Shown: positions 43,390 through 53,191, counted from the first letter of the stretch. The stretch is 64,000 nucleotides of DNA from Pseudovibrio sp. Ad37 (GCF_001623075.1 NZ_LMCF01000004.1:1-64000); one strand, 5' to 3'. The notes: a model not told the origin generated them from the letters alone. Numbers and translations: made by a program.

Positions 43390-44508
43390 TTATTCCTCTT
43401 CAAGCCAAGGAGGAAATGGTGTGTTTTCAGCAGACATGATATTCATGAACCGGGCCTGGAAATAATCTGTGCGTCCCAACACCGGTAGAAACTTTTGCCT
43501 GAACAGACGGATCGCTGTGTTGTTTGACGCCAAAAACCGTGTGCCGGTATCAACTGTTTTCAAAACCTCCGCGGCAACAGGTCGTCGATCCAACATATAT
43601 TGATGCGTATGCCCGGTAGAAACTTGCCACGCCAGCCACGCAGCATCCTCAATCCCTAAGTTCATCCCTCTACCTCCAAAGGGAGAGTGCACATGCGCAG
43701 CATCTCCCACCAGAAAGACCCGCCCTTTCTGATAGAGATTGGCCAGTCGGTGAGAGATCCGGAAAGAAGACTTCCAATTGACTTTGATAACTTTCAAAAT
43801 CGGCGGCATAGTCTCAAGTGGATCAGAGTGATCGGCAACAATGCGCGCCCGTGTCGCAGAAAATGGAATGACACCGAAGATATTTGGTGACCTGTCAAAC
43901 ATCGTCGGCCCATCCATCGTCAGGGTCGGCTCCAACTCCACATCGGCCAACCCCCAATCTTGCGGATACGAACTACCGGAAAAGGTGAGCCCTATTTGTG
44001 AGCGAACAATTGAATGCGCGCCATCTGCACTAATCACCATGGGTGGGTGAAACACCTCCTCATCACCGCTACTAGTTTGTATAACTGCAGTGACGACCTC
44101 ATCCTCCTGCTCCAGCTTGACCAGTTCACACTCCCGCTCAACCGGTACTCCCAGCTCTGTCAGATGTCGTTCAAGAACAGTTTCAGTCTCATATTGCGGC
44201 AGGGCCAGCATAAAATTAAATGGCCCATCTAAATCTGAGAGATCAACTTCCAAAAGCTCATCGCTTGGCCCACGAAAGTGGACATGGTTCATCCGCCATC
44301 CCTTATGCAACAGTTTGTCTGTCACTCCAGATGGCTGCAGGATTTGGAGGGTTCGGGGATTAATGGCAAGTGCGCGAGATTGAGCGTGAGGGCGCGAGTT
44401 CTTATCAATGATACGAGGCGTAAAGCCGCGCCGCTTCAGCTCAATTGCGGCAGTCAGCCCACTGGGCCCTGCCCCAACAATCAGAATGCGTCCTCTTTGC
44501 ATTGCCAT
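43390..44508 (-). CDS. FAD-dependent aromatic-type monooxygenase
   Basis: A 372-residue class A flavoprotein monooxygenase. The N-terminal GXGXXG motif is ILIVGAGPSGLTAAIELKRRG, the middle motif is MVISADGAHSIVRSQIG, and the FAD-ribityl motif is RVFLVGDAAHVHSPFGGRGMNLGIEDA. This is the 2-polyprenyl-phenol/phenol hydroxylase-like layout; the substrate is not apparent. The frame runs to 44592, but the start at 44508 (or an ATG two codons later) gives the usual N-terminus. No catabolic genes adjoin it. Confidence 0.88.
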   Translation of the reverse strand: MAMQRGRILIVGAGPSGLTAAIELKRRGFTPRIIDKNSRPHAQSRALAINPRTLQILQPSGVTDKLLHKGWRMNHVHFRGPSDELLEVDLSDLDGPFNFMLALPQYETETVLERHLTELGVPVERECELVKLEQEDEVVTAVIQTSSGDEEVFHPPMVISADGAHSIVRSQIGLTFSGSSYPQDWGLADVELEPTLTMDGPTMFDRSPNIFGVIPFSATRARIVADHSDPLETMPPILKVIKVNWKSSFRISHRLANLYQKGRVFLVGDAAHVHSPFGGRGMNLGIEDAAWLAWQVSTGHTHQYMLDRRPVAAEVLKTVDTGTRFLASNNTAIRLFRQKFLPVLGRTDYFQARFMNIMSAENTPFPPWLEEE

Positions 44509-44676
44509 CCTACCGTACACAGGGCTTGTTGTTGCAAGCTTATGCAAAAGACGCTGTTGGAGCGTTGAACCAGTAAGGCGAACTTTAATCACTCTTGGAG
44601 GAGCTTGTTTGCCCTTCTTGACCTGGCTTCAAAATTGTCGTTTAGCTGCCTTCCAAGCTCTATAGGATGGTATTCG

Positions 44677-45084
44677 ATGACAACACCTTGCCCTTGCAAG
44701 TCAGGAAAAGACTTTGAAATCTGTTGCCAGCCTTTTCTGGAAGGCAAGGCCCTGCCTGAAACTGCAGAGCAGCTCATGCGCTCACGTTACAGCGCTTATG
44801 CCACAAAAAGCATTGATTACCTGAAAGACACATTGTGGCCCCGCTACCAAAAAACTTTCAACTCAATTGAGGTCGCAGAATATGCTGCTCAAACTCAATG
44901 GATAGGGCTCGAGATTCTGGACACTGATAAGGGGCAGCTAGGCAATGCAAAAGGCAGCGTCCTCTTCTGCGCCAAATACCTTGCCCATGGCCAAGTCGGA
45001 GAACAGAGAGAACTGAGCCTATTCAAAAAACGTAAAGGCCATTGGTATTACGTTGAACCAATGGAAGAAGGCGCCCGCCTCTGA
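44677..45084 (+). CDS. YchJ family SEC-C motif protein
   Basis: A 135-residue protein with an N-terminal SEC-C zinc motif (CPCKSGKDFEICCQPFL) followed by an NTF2-like domain with LMRSRYSAYATKSIDYL, the YchJ architecture. Function is unknown; the zinc finger resembles the one SecA uses to contact ribosome and SecB. The frame opens at 44605, but the ATG at 44677 has an AGGATGG site and begins at the metal motif. Confidence 0.9.
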   Translation: MTTPCPCKSGKDFEICCQPFLEGKALPETAEQLMRSRYSAYATKSIDYLKDTLWPRYQKTFNSIEVAEYAAQTQWIGLEILDTDKGQLGNAKGSVLFCAKYLAHGQVGEQRELSLFKKRKGHWYYVEPMEEGARL

Positions 45085-45657
45085 ACCTTACAGCCTGATC
45101 CAGAAAAGGCCGATCATAAAAACGGGCTCGCGATAAGAGCTACCGTCAACTTCTCTGCGCCTCCATCGGCAGCGACCATCTCCCCGATGCAAGCAAGGGC
45201 GTAAGCTCAGCCCTGCAAGCCAACTTCAATACCCACCCAAGTCTGCAAATTGCTCTGCCAACGCCTAAAAACAGCGGTCTCGGACTGCTCATCTTCAGAC
45301 GGCGCACAAGCCTTCCCTCAGCTCATCATACCAATGACCGAACCAAAACTGAGGCTTGCCAAGATATTTTACAACAGTTGGTAGCATAAGATGCCAATAA
45401 ATGAAAACGTCGTTTCCCTATATTTCCGCGACGTTCCCAGTACACCAGCACGAGTTTCCCACACCTTTAGGTTGCTTCATTAATAGCCGCATTCCGCAGG
45501 GAAAAGGCCCTTTGCGTAACGGTTTAGTCGAATACCGACAAGATTCAGACAAACTTCGTTACATCCAAATTTATTAAAATTAGAAAAAAACCATTTCAAA
45601 GTATCTACACATATGTGTATGTCACACAAATATGAGTATCGGCTAGGAAGTAACTAA
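45085..45657. other. Gap with possible decayed sequence
   Basis: About 570 bases. The first 250 have housekeeping-like composition, with a minus-strand open stretch of about 58 codons lacking a proper start, which might be a gene remnant. The last 150 are strongly AT-rich. I recognise nothing in it. Confidence 0.4.
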
Positions 45658-46086
45658 ATGAACGTAGTTCACGCTAACAGAGCGGAGTTTATGAAGTGGC
45701 GATCAATAATACAGAACACACCTAATACTGTAGGATCTGGGTGTGAAATTTATGAATCTACTAAGGAGCTCCACCTAAATGATGGATCTTTAGTATTAAT
45801 TAGCAAACCCAACCAAGATTGCACAACAATATTACAAAATTTCTCTAAGAAAGATCTTTCAGAAATCCAGTACTTGCAGTTCCGCGCCTACAAACTCGTT
45901 GAACCAGGCTTTGGAGGACGGCGATACTGGGCTGTTAAAGTCATCGCTGGGAAACACCCTAAGAACCCCGGGTTACGGTTGTTGGTCGTTGGCTGGGTCA
46001 AGGGCACGACCATGAAACGAGCCTTCAACGAAATCAAAAAAGTACTAAAGGGCGACGCCCAAATTTGCGAAGACCCGCGTCTATAA
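45658..46086 (+). CDS. Orphan protein of 142 residues
   Basis: Starts MNVVHANRAEFMKWRSIIQ. It appears to be a soluble alpha/beta protein with a basic C-terminal half (KLVEPGFGGRRYWAVKVIAGKHPKNPG, then a helix MKRAFNEIKKVLKG). No domain is recognised. The 5' half and upstream region are much more AT-rich than the neighbours and several rare-looking codons occur, which suggests recent acquisition. An AGGAAG site at the right distance supports the start. It stands alone between two gaps. Confidence 0.6.
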   Translation: MNVVHANRAEFMKWRSIIQNTPNTVGSGCEIYESTKELHLNDGSLVLISKPNQDCTTILQNFSKKDLSEIQYLQFRAYKLVEPGFGGRRYWAVKVIAGKHPKNPGLRLLVVGWVKGTTMKRAFNEIKKVLKGDAQICEDPRL

Positions 46087-46163
46087 GATCAGCAACCGAC
46101 AAAGCTGTGACGCTCATATGAAGGCGCTGACATTGAAGGCGATCAGATTATGATCAACCTGCG

Positions 46164-46523
46164 TCAGCCTTTTCCTTTCAACTGTTTGGCTGGCAGTCCA
46201 GCGACAAAACTCATACTGAGCGAAATCCATTCTCTAAGCGCCGCCTGATCACACACCTCAGCAGCCACAAACACCAATCCTCCCATTCGGCGACCACCAA
46301 GCTCAACAATCTCAGCCCCCTCTCGGCCGAGCGCTTCCGCTTCATTGTCTTTTCCAACACGAAACATAAAGCGAGCCTCTTCACTCTTAATACGGTGCGC
46401 CCCGGCCAGCATGTTCCCATCCAGAAAAAAGCACAGCCCACCCATCATCCGCTTCTCCGAAATCCCCATAATGCCTTCCAACTCCTCACGAAGCCAATCA
46501 CCAAGTTCCTCATCATAAGCCAC
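46164..46523 (-). CDS. TfoX/Sxy N-terminal domain protein
   Basis: A 119-residue protein with only the TfoX N-terminal domain: ISEKRMMGGLCFFLDGNMLAG and RFMFRVGKDNEAEAL, then GLVFVAAEVCDQAALREWI. Full-length TfoX regulates competence in gammaproteobacteria; single-domain versions in alphaproteobacteria are common and of unknown role. It starts with GTG inside the end of an upstream small ORF (11-base overlap), suggesting coupling. Confidence 0.85.
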   Translation of the reverse strand: MAYDEELGDWLREELEGIMGISEKRMMGGLCFFLDGNMLAGAHRIKSEEARFMFRVGKDNEAEALGREGAEIVELGGRRMGGLVFVAAEVCDQAALREWISLSMSFVAGLPAKQLKGKG

Positions 46524-46740
46524 TAGAGCACCCTTCCAGCGTGATTGTCTTAGCCATTTTACAGACTAATACAGTCAGCACCTCACCAAGAGGAGCCGGT
46601 CCCTGCTCAGTTTGGGCGGATGCAGGGACCGGCGCAAGCTGCACGGCAGAAGGGAGGCGTCCCTCTAACACCGCGAGGCGGCGGCGCAGCTCTGCAATTT
46701 GCGATGTTTTCGCGTTCATATCACTCTCGGTAAATTTCAT
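46513..46740 (-). CDS. Small helical protein upstream of the TfoX-domain gene
   Basis: A 75-residue ORF. A short charged helix (SQIAELRRRLAVLEGRL) with heptad-like leucines suggests a small coiled coil, followed by a proline/alanine-rich linker and a tail with VLVCKMAKTITLEGC. It overlaps the TfoX-domain gene and has AGAGA before its ATG. An internal ATG at 46719 with GAGAG is an alternative start. No family is recognised and it could be spurious. Confidence 0.45.
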   Translation of the reverse strand: MKFTESDMNAKTSQIAELRRRLAVLEGRLPSAVQLAPVPASAQTEQGPAPLGEVLTVLVCKMAKTITLEGCSSGL

Positions 46741-46964
46741 TTTGTTCTCTATATGTTCTTATATTGATTCCGTCAAATCGCACAGGAGTCAAGCATCAAA
46801 AACTGCGAGAGTATTAAAACAAGAATCTCAAAAACTTCAAGATCCAGCTAAGCCTCTGTTTTAACACAGGGACAAATCAACACGACAACACCACAGAACA
46901 GCATTCCGAAAATATTAATTTTCATACTAGTAATAATTGACCAGAAATAATTAAGGCGTACCGC

Positions 46965-48386
46965 GTGCAAGAACTCCTCCTCAAATGGTCAGCAGTGCTT
47001 TTGCCCTACAGCACCCATGCAAAACTGCTGCCGATTTTGGAAAAACTATTCGACATTCTCTTCAGCAAAGGCGAAGCTGGAGGAGCGCAGCGCTCTGCGC
47101 TAATTGTTTTTGCAGTACGCATCGGAAGCGCGGCACTCGCCTACATCATGCAGGTCTTTTTAGCCCGCTGGATGGGCGCTTCGGAATACGGCATCTTCAT
47201 TGTTGTCTGGACGGTCGTCATCATACTGAGCGTTTTCTCAGGGCTTGGGTTTTCTGTTTCGCTTCTGCGTTTCATTCCAGAGTATCTGGAGAAGAAGCAA
47301 TACGAGCTCCTCAATGGCTTGCTCTTCAGTGCCCGTTTCCTTGTATTGCTTAGCTCAACAACCATTGCAGTAATTGGCGTAGCCATTGCCTGGACTTTCT
47401 CTGATTTCATTGGCAATGCATACATCCTGCCGCTTTATCTCATCGCAATCTGCCTGCCCATGCACACCTACACGGGCATGCTGGAAGGCATTGCCCGTGC
47501 GCAAGACTGGCAGCTCAAGGCAATGCTGCCAGATTTTATAGGCCGCCCCCTTCTAGTGCTCGCATTCATGTTGATTGCACTGATGCTGGGCTATCCGCCA
47601 ACAGCCGTCACAGCTTGCATCGTCACCATAGCAGCCGTCTGGACGATCACCTTCTTTCAGACAATTATGATGGAAGTCTCGCTGAACAAAGTCCGCCACG
47701 CTGCTCCACGTAAACTGCAAATAAAGTCATGGCTGCTTGTATCGGTTCCCATGCTGGCAGTTGATGGCTTCTTCCAGCTCATCACCAGCTCTGATGTCAT
47801 CTTAATCGGCCTTTGGCTCCCGCCAGACCAAGTCGGAATTTATTTCGCAGCATCACGCACCCTCGCACTGATGCATTTTGTTTATTACGCGGTACGCGCC
47901 GCAAGCGCACCGCGCATGGCCCGCCTCTACCATTCTGGAGACAGAGATGGCCTCAAGGATTTCGTAGCCAGCGCTGCTAAAATGACCTTCTGGCCAACAC
48001 TGCTCATGGCCGGTTTTGTTATGGCAATTGGACCATTCCTGCTCTCCTTGTTTGGAGAGGACTTTGCTCAAGGCACACCAATCCTCTACATCCTTGTCGT
48101 TGGTGTATTGGCACGCGCATCCGTTGGCCCGGTTGACGCATTACTGACCCTATCAGGACATCAGAACACCTGCGCCAAGATCTATGCCAGTGTCTTTGTA
48201 GTGAACCTTATTCTCAACACAGCACTTATTCCAACACTGGGCCTGTATGGAGCCGCTCTGGCGACCACATTGGTCATATTTTTTGAAGCATGCATTCTTT
48301 ATCACGTTGCCTACAAACGCCTTGGGTTGCACACATTCATTTTGCCATTGAAGAGACGGGAAACTCCAGTCAATGAAGCAGGATAG
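46965..48386 (+). CDS. Polysaccharide flippase (Wzx/MVF-like) membrane protein
   Basis: A 473-residue protein with about 12-14 hydrophobic segments, of the oligosaccharide-flippase type. Conserved features include QVFLARWMGASEYGIFIVVWT near the N-terminus and a second-half repeat IYFAASRTLALMHFVYYAVRAASAPRMARLY. It would move lipid-linked sugars across the inner membrane. The start is a GTG. The next gene, an acetyltransferase of the BioF2/CelD type, overlaps by 14 bases, so the two form a mini envelope-glycan operon. Confidence 0.88.
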   Translation: MQELLLKWSAVLLPYSTHAKLLPILEKLFDILFSKGEAGGAQRSALIVFAVRIGSAALAYIMQVFLARWMGASEYGIFIVVWTVVIILSVFSGLGFSVSLLRFIPEYLEKKQYELLNGLLFSARFLVLLSSTTIAVIGVAIAWTFSDFIGNAYILPLYLIAICLPMHTYTGMLEGIARAQDWQLKAMLPDFIGRPLLVLAFMLIALMLGYPPTAVTACIVTIAAVWTITFFQTIMMEVSLNKVRHAAPRKLQIKSWLLVSVPMLAVDGFFQLITSSDVILIGLWLPPDQVGIYFAASRTLALMHFVYYAVRAASAPRMARLYHSGDRDGLKDFVASAAKMTFWPTLLMAGFVMAIGPFLLSLFGEDFAQGTPILYILVVGVLARASVGPVDALLTLSGHQNTCAKIYASVFVVNLILNTALIPTLGLYGAALATTLVIFFEACILYHVAYKRLGLHTFILPLKRRETPVNEAG

Positions 48387-49500
48387 CACCACGATAAAAC
48401 TGCTGACACCCGGCAAAGATAAAACAGCGGAACACCTGTGGCGACAACTGTCTCAACAGGCACTGGAGCCCAACCCGTTCTTCTCCAGCAGTTTCGTCAG
48501 TGCATTCAACGCACACAAGGCAAACGGCTCAATCAAGCTGTTATTGGCACTCGATCCTTCCGGCACAAAAGCGCTCGCGGCACTGCCGGTCATAAGGGTA
48601 AGACGCGGCCTACTCTTCAAGCTGCCGAGCACTTTAGCAGGCGATTATGGGCCACTCGGCACTCTGCTGCTTTCTGAGGAAGCGACGCCAGCAACACTCA
48701 ACAAACTGCTCGAAACCGCCTGTAACTTGAGCTGGACTAAGACGCTAATTCTCCCTTTCCATGGAACCGATGGGCCCACCTATGAATGCCTTGAGCGCAC
48801 GCTTAAAGCCCACGGATGGGAGAAACAAGTTGCTTCTAGAGAAGATCGCGCCTTCCAACTATCTGGCAGTGAAGGTCACGCCGATTTTGACGCCCTCAAA
48901 AAACGGTCCTCATGGAAAGGTGCCTTTAAAAACCAGCGCCGGCTGGAAAAAGAAGGATCGCTTTCCTTTAGTATGCTGGAAACCTCAGAGGACATTCAGG
49001 CAGGCCTTGAAGACTTTCTGAAACTCGAGGCAGCTGGCTGGAAAGGCAAGCAAGGCACGGCACTCCTTTCCAGAGCGTCTGATGCCTCTTTCACGCGTGA
49101 GCTGGTATCAAAGTCAGGCGAAGCAGATAACATTCGTATTGGCCACTTGCGGCTCGACGATAAGCTGATTGCGACCAACATCTTGCTCCGTGAACAGGGC
49201 CGCATATTTGGCTGGAAAACAACCTTCGACGAGAACCTCGCAAAATTCTCCCCCGGTCAGCTTCTCATCTATTTCAGCACTCAAAAACTTCTCGAAGATC
49301 CCGCGTTCTCAGGTGCCGACTCCCTCTCCACACCGGATAATCAGATGGCAAACAAAGCCTGGACCTCAAGGTTCCCATATGCCACGCTTTTTATTGGCAC
49401 AGGCCCAATTGCACGCTTTGCAATGTGGGAGGCGCAAGCAGGAGCTCGTGCAAAATTGGCGTTAAAGGGCAAAATTAAGAAACTGCTTGGTCGAAAATAG
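48373..49500 (+). CDS. GNAT acetyltransferase of the BioF2/CelD type
   Basis: A 375-residue protein with a FemAB-like double GNAT fold: the central block FDALKKRSSWKGAFKNQRRLEKEG and the C-terminal RIGHLRLDDKLIATNILLREQGRIFGWKTTFDE are typical of the Acetyltransf_6 (BioF2-like) family found in exopolysaccharide and cellulose clusters. It overlaps the flippase gene, so both probably act on the same extracellular glycan. The stop is 4 bases from the convergent acyl-CoA synthetase. Confidence 0.85.
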   Translation: MKQDSTTIKLLTPGKDKTAEHLWRQLSQQALEPNPFFSSSFVSAFNAHKANGSIKLLLALDPSGTKALAALPVIRVRRGLLFKLPSTLAGDYGPLGTLLLSEEATPATLNKLLETACNLSWTKTLILPFHGTDGPTYECLERTLKAHGWEKQVASREDRAFQLSGSEGHADFDALKKRSSWKGAFKNQRRLEKEGSLSFSMLETSEDIQAGLEDFLKLEAAGWKGKQGTALLSRASDASFTRELVSKSGEADNIRIGHLRLDDKLIATNILLREQGRIFGWKTTFDENLAKFSPGQLLIYFSTQKLLEDPAFSGADSLSTPDNQMANKAWTSRFPYATLFIGTGPIARFAMWEAQAGARAKLALKGKIKKLLGRK

Positions 49501-49504
49501 TAGC

Positions 49505-51148
49505 CTAGCCTTCAACCAGCTCAGCCTCTTCCTGCGCTCTATTTCGTAAAATCCGGCGAATAACCTTTCCGCTGGTCGTCAAAGGCATTTCAGAAACAAA
49601 CTCAATCTCCCGCGGATATTCATGAGCAGAAAGCCCCACCCGCACATATTGGCGAATGTCATCAACCAAGCCTTCACTTGGCTCGAAGCCATCTTTCAGA
49701 ACAACATAAGCCTTCACAATCTCCGTCCGTATCGGATCTGGCTTACCGACCACAGCAGCCAGTCCAACCGCCTCATGTTTGATCAAGCAATCCTCAATCT
49801 CAGTCGGCCCAATGCGATAACCAGCTGAAGTAATGACATCATCATTGCGACCGACGAAGTTGACATATCCATCCATGTCAACAACACCTTGGTCACCTGT
49901 CAGCATCCAACCACCAAGGAACTTGCTCTGATCGGCCTCAGGTTTCCGCCAATACCCCAGAAACATAACAGGCGTACCACGCCGAACTGCAATCTCGCCT
50001 TGCTCTTCTGGTTCGCAAACAGATCCATCTGGTCGGATAACGGCAACATCATGTCCCGGCACAGCTTTACCAATTGCGCCCGCACGTGAAACTCCTATCC
50101 CCGCCCCAGAGCCCAGCACGAGATTGCACTCAGTCTGACCGTACATCTCGTTTGGCGCAACACCGAGCGCTTCATGACACCAAGCAAATGCTTCACGTCC
50201 CAATGCTTCTCCCGCTGAGCAAACAGAACGTAGCTGGAGTTTTTCAGAATACTTACGATGGTCAACACTTCGCATCATCTTGAGTGCAGTAGGTGGAATG
50301 AACGCGTTACGAACGCCATGTCGAGCCATCAAGTCAAATGCACCTTCCGGATCAAACTTGTCGATCCGGGCAGTTACCACTGGCACCCCGAACTTCAGCG
50401 AAGGCAGCAATGCATTCAGTAAACCTCCCGCCCAAGCCCAGTCAGCAGGTGTCCAAAATGCATCTCCAGCCTGCGGCAGCATCTCATGTGCCATTTGTAT
50501 ACCCGGCAAATGCCCAAGTAACACGCGGTGCGCCAGCAGCGCGCCTTTAGGCTGTCCTGTTGTGCCTGAGGTGTAAATCATCAAAGCTGGATCATCAGGG
50601 CTAGTCGCATAGCTCTCAAAGCTGTCAGAGCCTTGTTCAAGCAAGTTCCAGAAACCAACAGCTCTATCCCCAGCACCGTCGACACAAATGACATGCTCAA
50701 GAAGCGGGAGCTGCTCACGAAGTGCAGAAAGTTTCTCAAGTCCTGCCTGATTGGTAATCACCACTTTCGCACCAGCGTTCTCCAGCCGGTATCTTAGCGC
50801 ATCTGGACCAAACAAAGCAGCCAATGGAACTGCGATAGCTCCGAGCCGATAAATCGCAAGATGAGAGATGGCAGTTTCAGGCGCTTGCGGCAGCAACAAT
50901 GCCACACGGTCGCGCGGGGCTACACCCAAAGACTGCAGCGAGTTTGCAAGCTGGCAGGAATTTCCTTTGAGCTGACCATAGCTCCACGCTTCAACACCAC
51001 CAGAAGACAGCACATGCAGCAAAGCCGTGCGCTTAGGCTCAACATCCGCCCAACGATCACAAGCATCATGCGCAATGTTATAGCGCGCAGGAATAGTCCA
51101 GCGAAACTCAGCTCGCAATTCCTCGTATGAAGTCAGTGGTGGCAGCAC
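49505..51148 (-). CDS. Acyl-CoA synthetase (AMP-forming)
   Basis: A 547-residue adenylate-forming enzyme of the medium-chain acyl/acetyl-CoA synthetase group. The AMP-binding loop is LMIYTSGTTGQPKGALLAH. Further motifs are NEMYGQTECNLV, LTGDQGVVDMDGYVNFVGRNDDVI and the C-terminal PLTTSGKVIRRILR with the catalytic lysine. The substrate is a carboxylic acid that cannot be specified. The CAP lipoprotein gene lies 108 bases upstream on the same strand. Confidence 0.9.
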   Translation of the reverse strand: MLPPLTSYEELRAEFRWTIPARYNIAHDACDRWADVEPKRTALLHVLSSGGVEAWSYGQLKGNSCQLANSLQSLGVAPRDRVALLLPQAPETAISHLAIYRLGAIAVPLAALFGPDALRYRLENAGAKVVITNQAGLEKLSALREQLPLLEHVICVDGAGDRAVGFWNLLEQGSDSFESYATSPDDPALMIYTSGTTGQPKGALLAHRVLLGHLPGIQMAHEMLPQAGDAFWTPADWAWAGGLLNALLPSLKFGVPVVTARIDKFDPEGAFDLMARHGVRNAFIPPTALKMMRSVDHRKYSEKLQLRSVCSAGEALGREAFAWCHEALGVAPNEMYGQTECNLVLGSGAGIGVSRAGAIGKAVPGHDVAVIRPDGSVCEPEEQGEIAVRRGTPVMFLGYWRKPEADQSKFLGGWMLTGDQGVVDMDGYVNFVGRNDDVITSAGYRIGPTEIEDCLIKHEAVGLAAVVGKPDPIRTEIVKAYVVLKDGFEPSEGLVDDIRQYVRVGLSAHEYPREIEFVSEMPLTTSGKVIRRILRNRAQEEAELVEG

Positions 51149-51256
51149 ACCAGAAATCCCCTAAACCCAAATTCATTAGTGAAGAGAGTTTATCGCTGCA
51201 GCGCACAACGAGATACTGGCCTTTGGTCGCTCTTTTAGCCTCCAAAGGAAAGTGGG

Positions 51257-51769
51257 TTAACGCGGTCCGACTACGACAAGGCTCCAGAAAACCTTGTATT
51301 TTGACCGAGGCGCATAAGCCGTTGCAATACCAATGCGCGTTCCGTTTGCATCCAGCATCACTGCATTATGTTTTGGCGAGTCACGCCAGCCGGAAAAGGC
51401 TTCGGCCCATCGGCGATAACCAGCGCTGAGATTACCCACCGCATGAGCATCACCCTGCCCGGCCCCCTTCATCAAGACAGCGAGCTTAAGATCGCCCTTG
51501 CGCGCAGCGTTAACATCCTCTGCACGAGCCATTCCATCTGCCTGTGCCTGAGCAACACGCATCAAAGCTGGATCAACCGTAACCGGCGATAAATCTGATT
51601 GAGAACGATAGCTGGAGATCATTGAGGCCACAACACTCGCATCAATCTGCGCAGAGTGGCTCTCTAAGTTCTGATAGTAGCTTGGCGTTTCATCAGGGCT
51701 GACACAACCAGTGAGCATCAGTCCAACAGCAAGAACCAGAGCAATACTCCCACTACGAAACGTCTTCAT
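51257..51769 (-). CDS. CAP-domain lipoprotein
   Basis: A 170-residue protein with a lipobox (GLMLTGC at about residues 16-22) and a CAP/SCP-like domain: MISSYRSQSDLSPVTVDPALMRVAQAQADGMA and SGWRDSPKHNAVMLDANGTRIGIATAY. Bacterial CAP proteins are envelope or secreted proteins of mostly unknown role. The glutamate/histidine cavity is only partly conserved here. Confidence 0.88.
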   Translation of the reverse strand: MKTFRSGSIALVLAVGLMLTGCVSPDETPSYYQNLESHSAQIDASVVASMISSYRSQSDLSPVTVDPALMRVAQAQADGMARAEDVNAARKGDLKLAVLMKGAGQGDAHAVGNLSAGYRRWAEAFSGWRDSPKHNAVMLDANGTRIGIATAYAPRSKYKVFWSLVVVGPR

Positions 51770-51867
51770 ACAAAATCACTTTTCGGCAAATTTCGAATCT
51801 CTCGGACACACTACCGACTAAATGAGGCAAACCAAGCTCAAACTAAAAGCACACGTATAAGTGAATT

Positions 51868-51894
51868 AAAAAAGGCCGGACAAAGCCGGCCTTT
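51868..51894 (-). terminator. Terminator of the quaternary-amine ABC operon
   Basis: A 9-base stem AAAGGCCGG / CCGGCCTTT with a 6-base loop; on the minus strand it is followed by further T. It lies 20 bases after the ATPase gene. Confidence 0.9.
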
Positions 51895-51914
51895 CAAACT
51901 TCTTGGTAAAAACG

Positions 51915-53180
51915 TTAGGACGCTTCTTTCAAAGCATGAGGCTTGGCTGTTTCAGCCGTCTCATTCTTCTCTTCAGCACCTTCAGTCTCAGCATCGGTTT
52001 GCTCTTCTGGAGGTGTCAGCACGCTACCCATCTCTTCTGGGCTCAACACGCCCATGAGATGTCCATCCTCACAAACAACTGGAACTGGATAATCTGCTTC
52101 CAATGTTGTTGGAAGAGCTTCTTCCAAAGTGCTTTCCAGCTCTACTGCGTTGCTGTCATCAGCAAAAGCATAAAGGGATGGACTATCACCTGGCTTAGCA
52201 ACTTCCTCTGCAAGACCTTCTTGCGTAACGATGCCGCGGAATTCTTTGTCCTCAACCACATAACCAAAGTCTTCGTCATGACGACGCATATCGGCCAGCG
52301 CCTTTTCCATGTTGTCATGGGTAATACGCACAGCAGGTGGCTGCATAACGGTATCAACGGTCAACACGCGAGCACGGTTCACGTCACGCACAAACGCCCG
52401 CACATAATCATCAGCTGGTTCAAGCAGGATTTCTGGCGGCGTACCAACTTGTGACAGCACACCGTCCTTAAGAATCGCGATCTTGTCACCAATACGCAAA
52501 GCTTCATCCAGATCATGCGTGATAAACACGATGGTCTTATGCAGCTTCTCCTGCAGCTCCACCAACTGATCCTGCATCTGAGAGCGGATCAACGGATCAA
52601 GTGCAGAAAACGCTTCATCCATCAGCAGAATATCAGCATCTGTTGCAAGCGCACGGGCAAGACCAACACGCTGCTGCATGCCACCGGAAAGTTGGCTCGG
52701 GTACTGGTGTTCAAAACCACCAAGCCCAACCGTTTCAATCCACTCACGAGCAGTAGTCTCGCGGTCTGCTTTTGTAATGCCCTGCACTTCAAGACCGTAA
52801 GCAACGTTCTGAAGTACTGTCCGATGCGGCATCAGGCCAAAGCGTTGAAACACCATCGACATACGATGACGGCGGAAGTCTTCCAGTTCTTTATCAGAAA
52901 GAGCCATAACATCCTCGCCATCAACCAGAATGTGCCCGTCTGTTGGGTCAATCAAGCGGTTAAAGTGACGAATAAGCGTAGACTTACCAGAACCGGAAAG
53001 GCCCATGATCACAAAAATCTCGCCCTTCTCGATGCTAAGGGAGACATCATGCAGGCCAAGAGTATGGTCAGTTTCAGCAAGCAGCTGATCTTTGCCCACA
53101 CCGTTTTTGACCTTGGCAAGCTCCTTGCCAGGCGCCTTGCCAAAAATCTTGGTAATGTTTTGTACTTCGATCAATGCCAT
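51915..53180 (-). CDS. Quaternary-amine ABC transporter, ATP-binding subunit (ProV-like)
   Basis: A 421-residue ATPase. Walker A GLSGSGKST is at about residues 59-67, the signature is QLSGGMQQRVGLARAL, and Walker B is DILLMDEAFSALD. The C-terminal part (about 280-400) is a CBS-type pair that in the OpuA/ProV family senses osmotic or ionic conditions. It ends in an acidic glutamate-rich tail. It is the last gene of the binding protein-permease-ATPase operon, 11 bases after the permease. Confidence 0.93.
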   Translation of the reverse strand: MALIEVQNITKIFGKAPGKELAKVKNGVGKDQLLAETDHTLGLHDVSLSIEKGEIFVIMGLSGSGKSTLIRHFNRLIDPTDGHILVDGEDVMALSDKELEDFRRHRMSMVFQRFGLMPHRTVLQNVAYGLEVQGITKADRETTAREWIETVGLGGFEHQYPSQLSGGMQQRVGLARALATDADILLMDEAFSALDPLIRSQMQDQLVELQEKLHKTIVFITHDLDEALRIGDKIAILKDGVLSQVGTPPEILLEPADDYVRAFVRDVNRARVLTVDTVMQPPAVRITHDNMEKALADMRRHDEDFGYVVEDKEFRGIVTQEGLAEEVAKPGDSPSLYAFADDSNAVELESTLEEALPTTLEADYPVPVVCEDGHLMGVLSPEEMGSVLTPPEEQTDAETEGAEEKNETAETAKPHALKEAS

Positions 53181-53191
53181 GTGTTAGCGCC

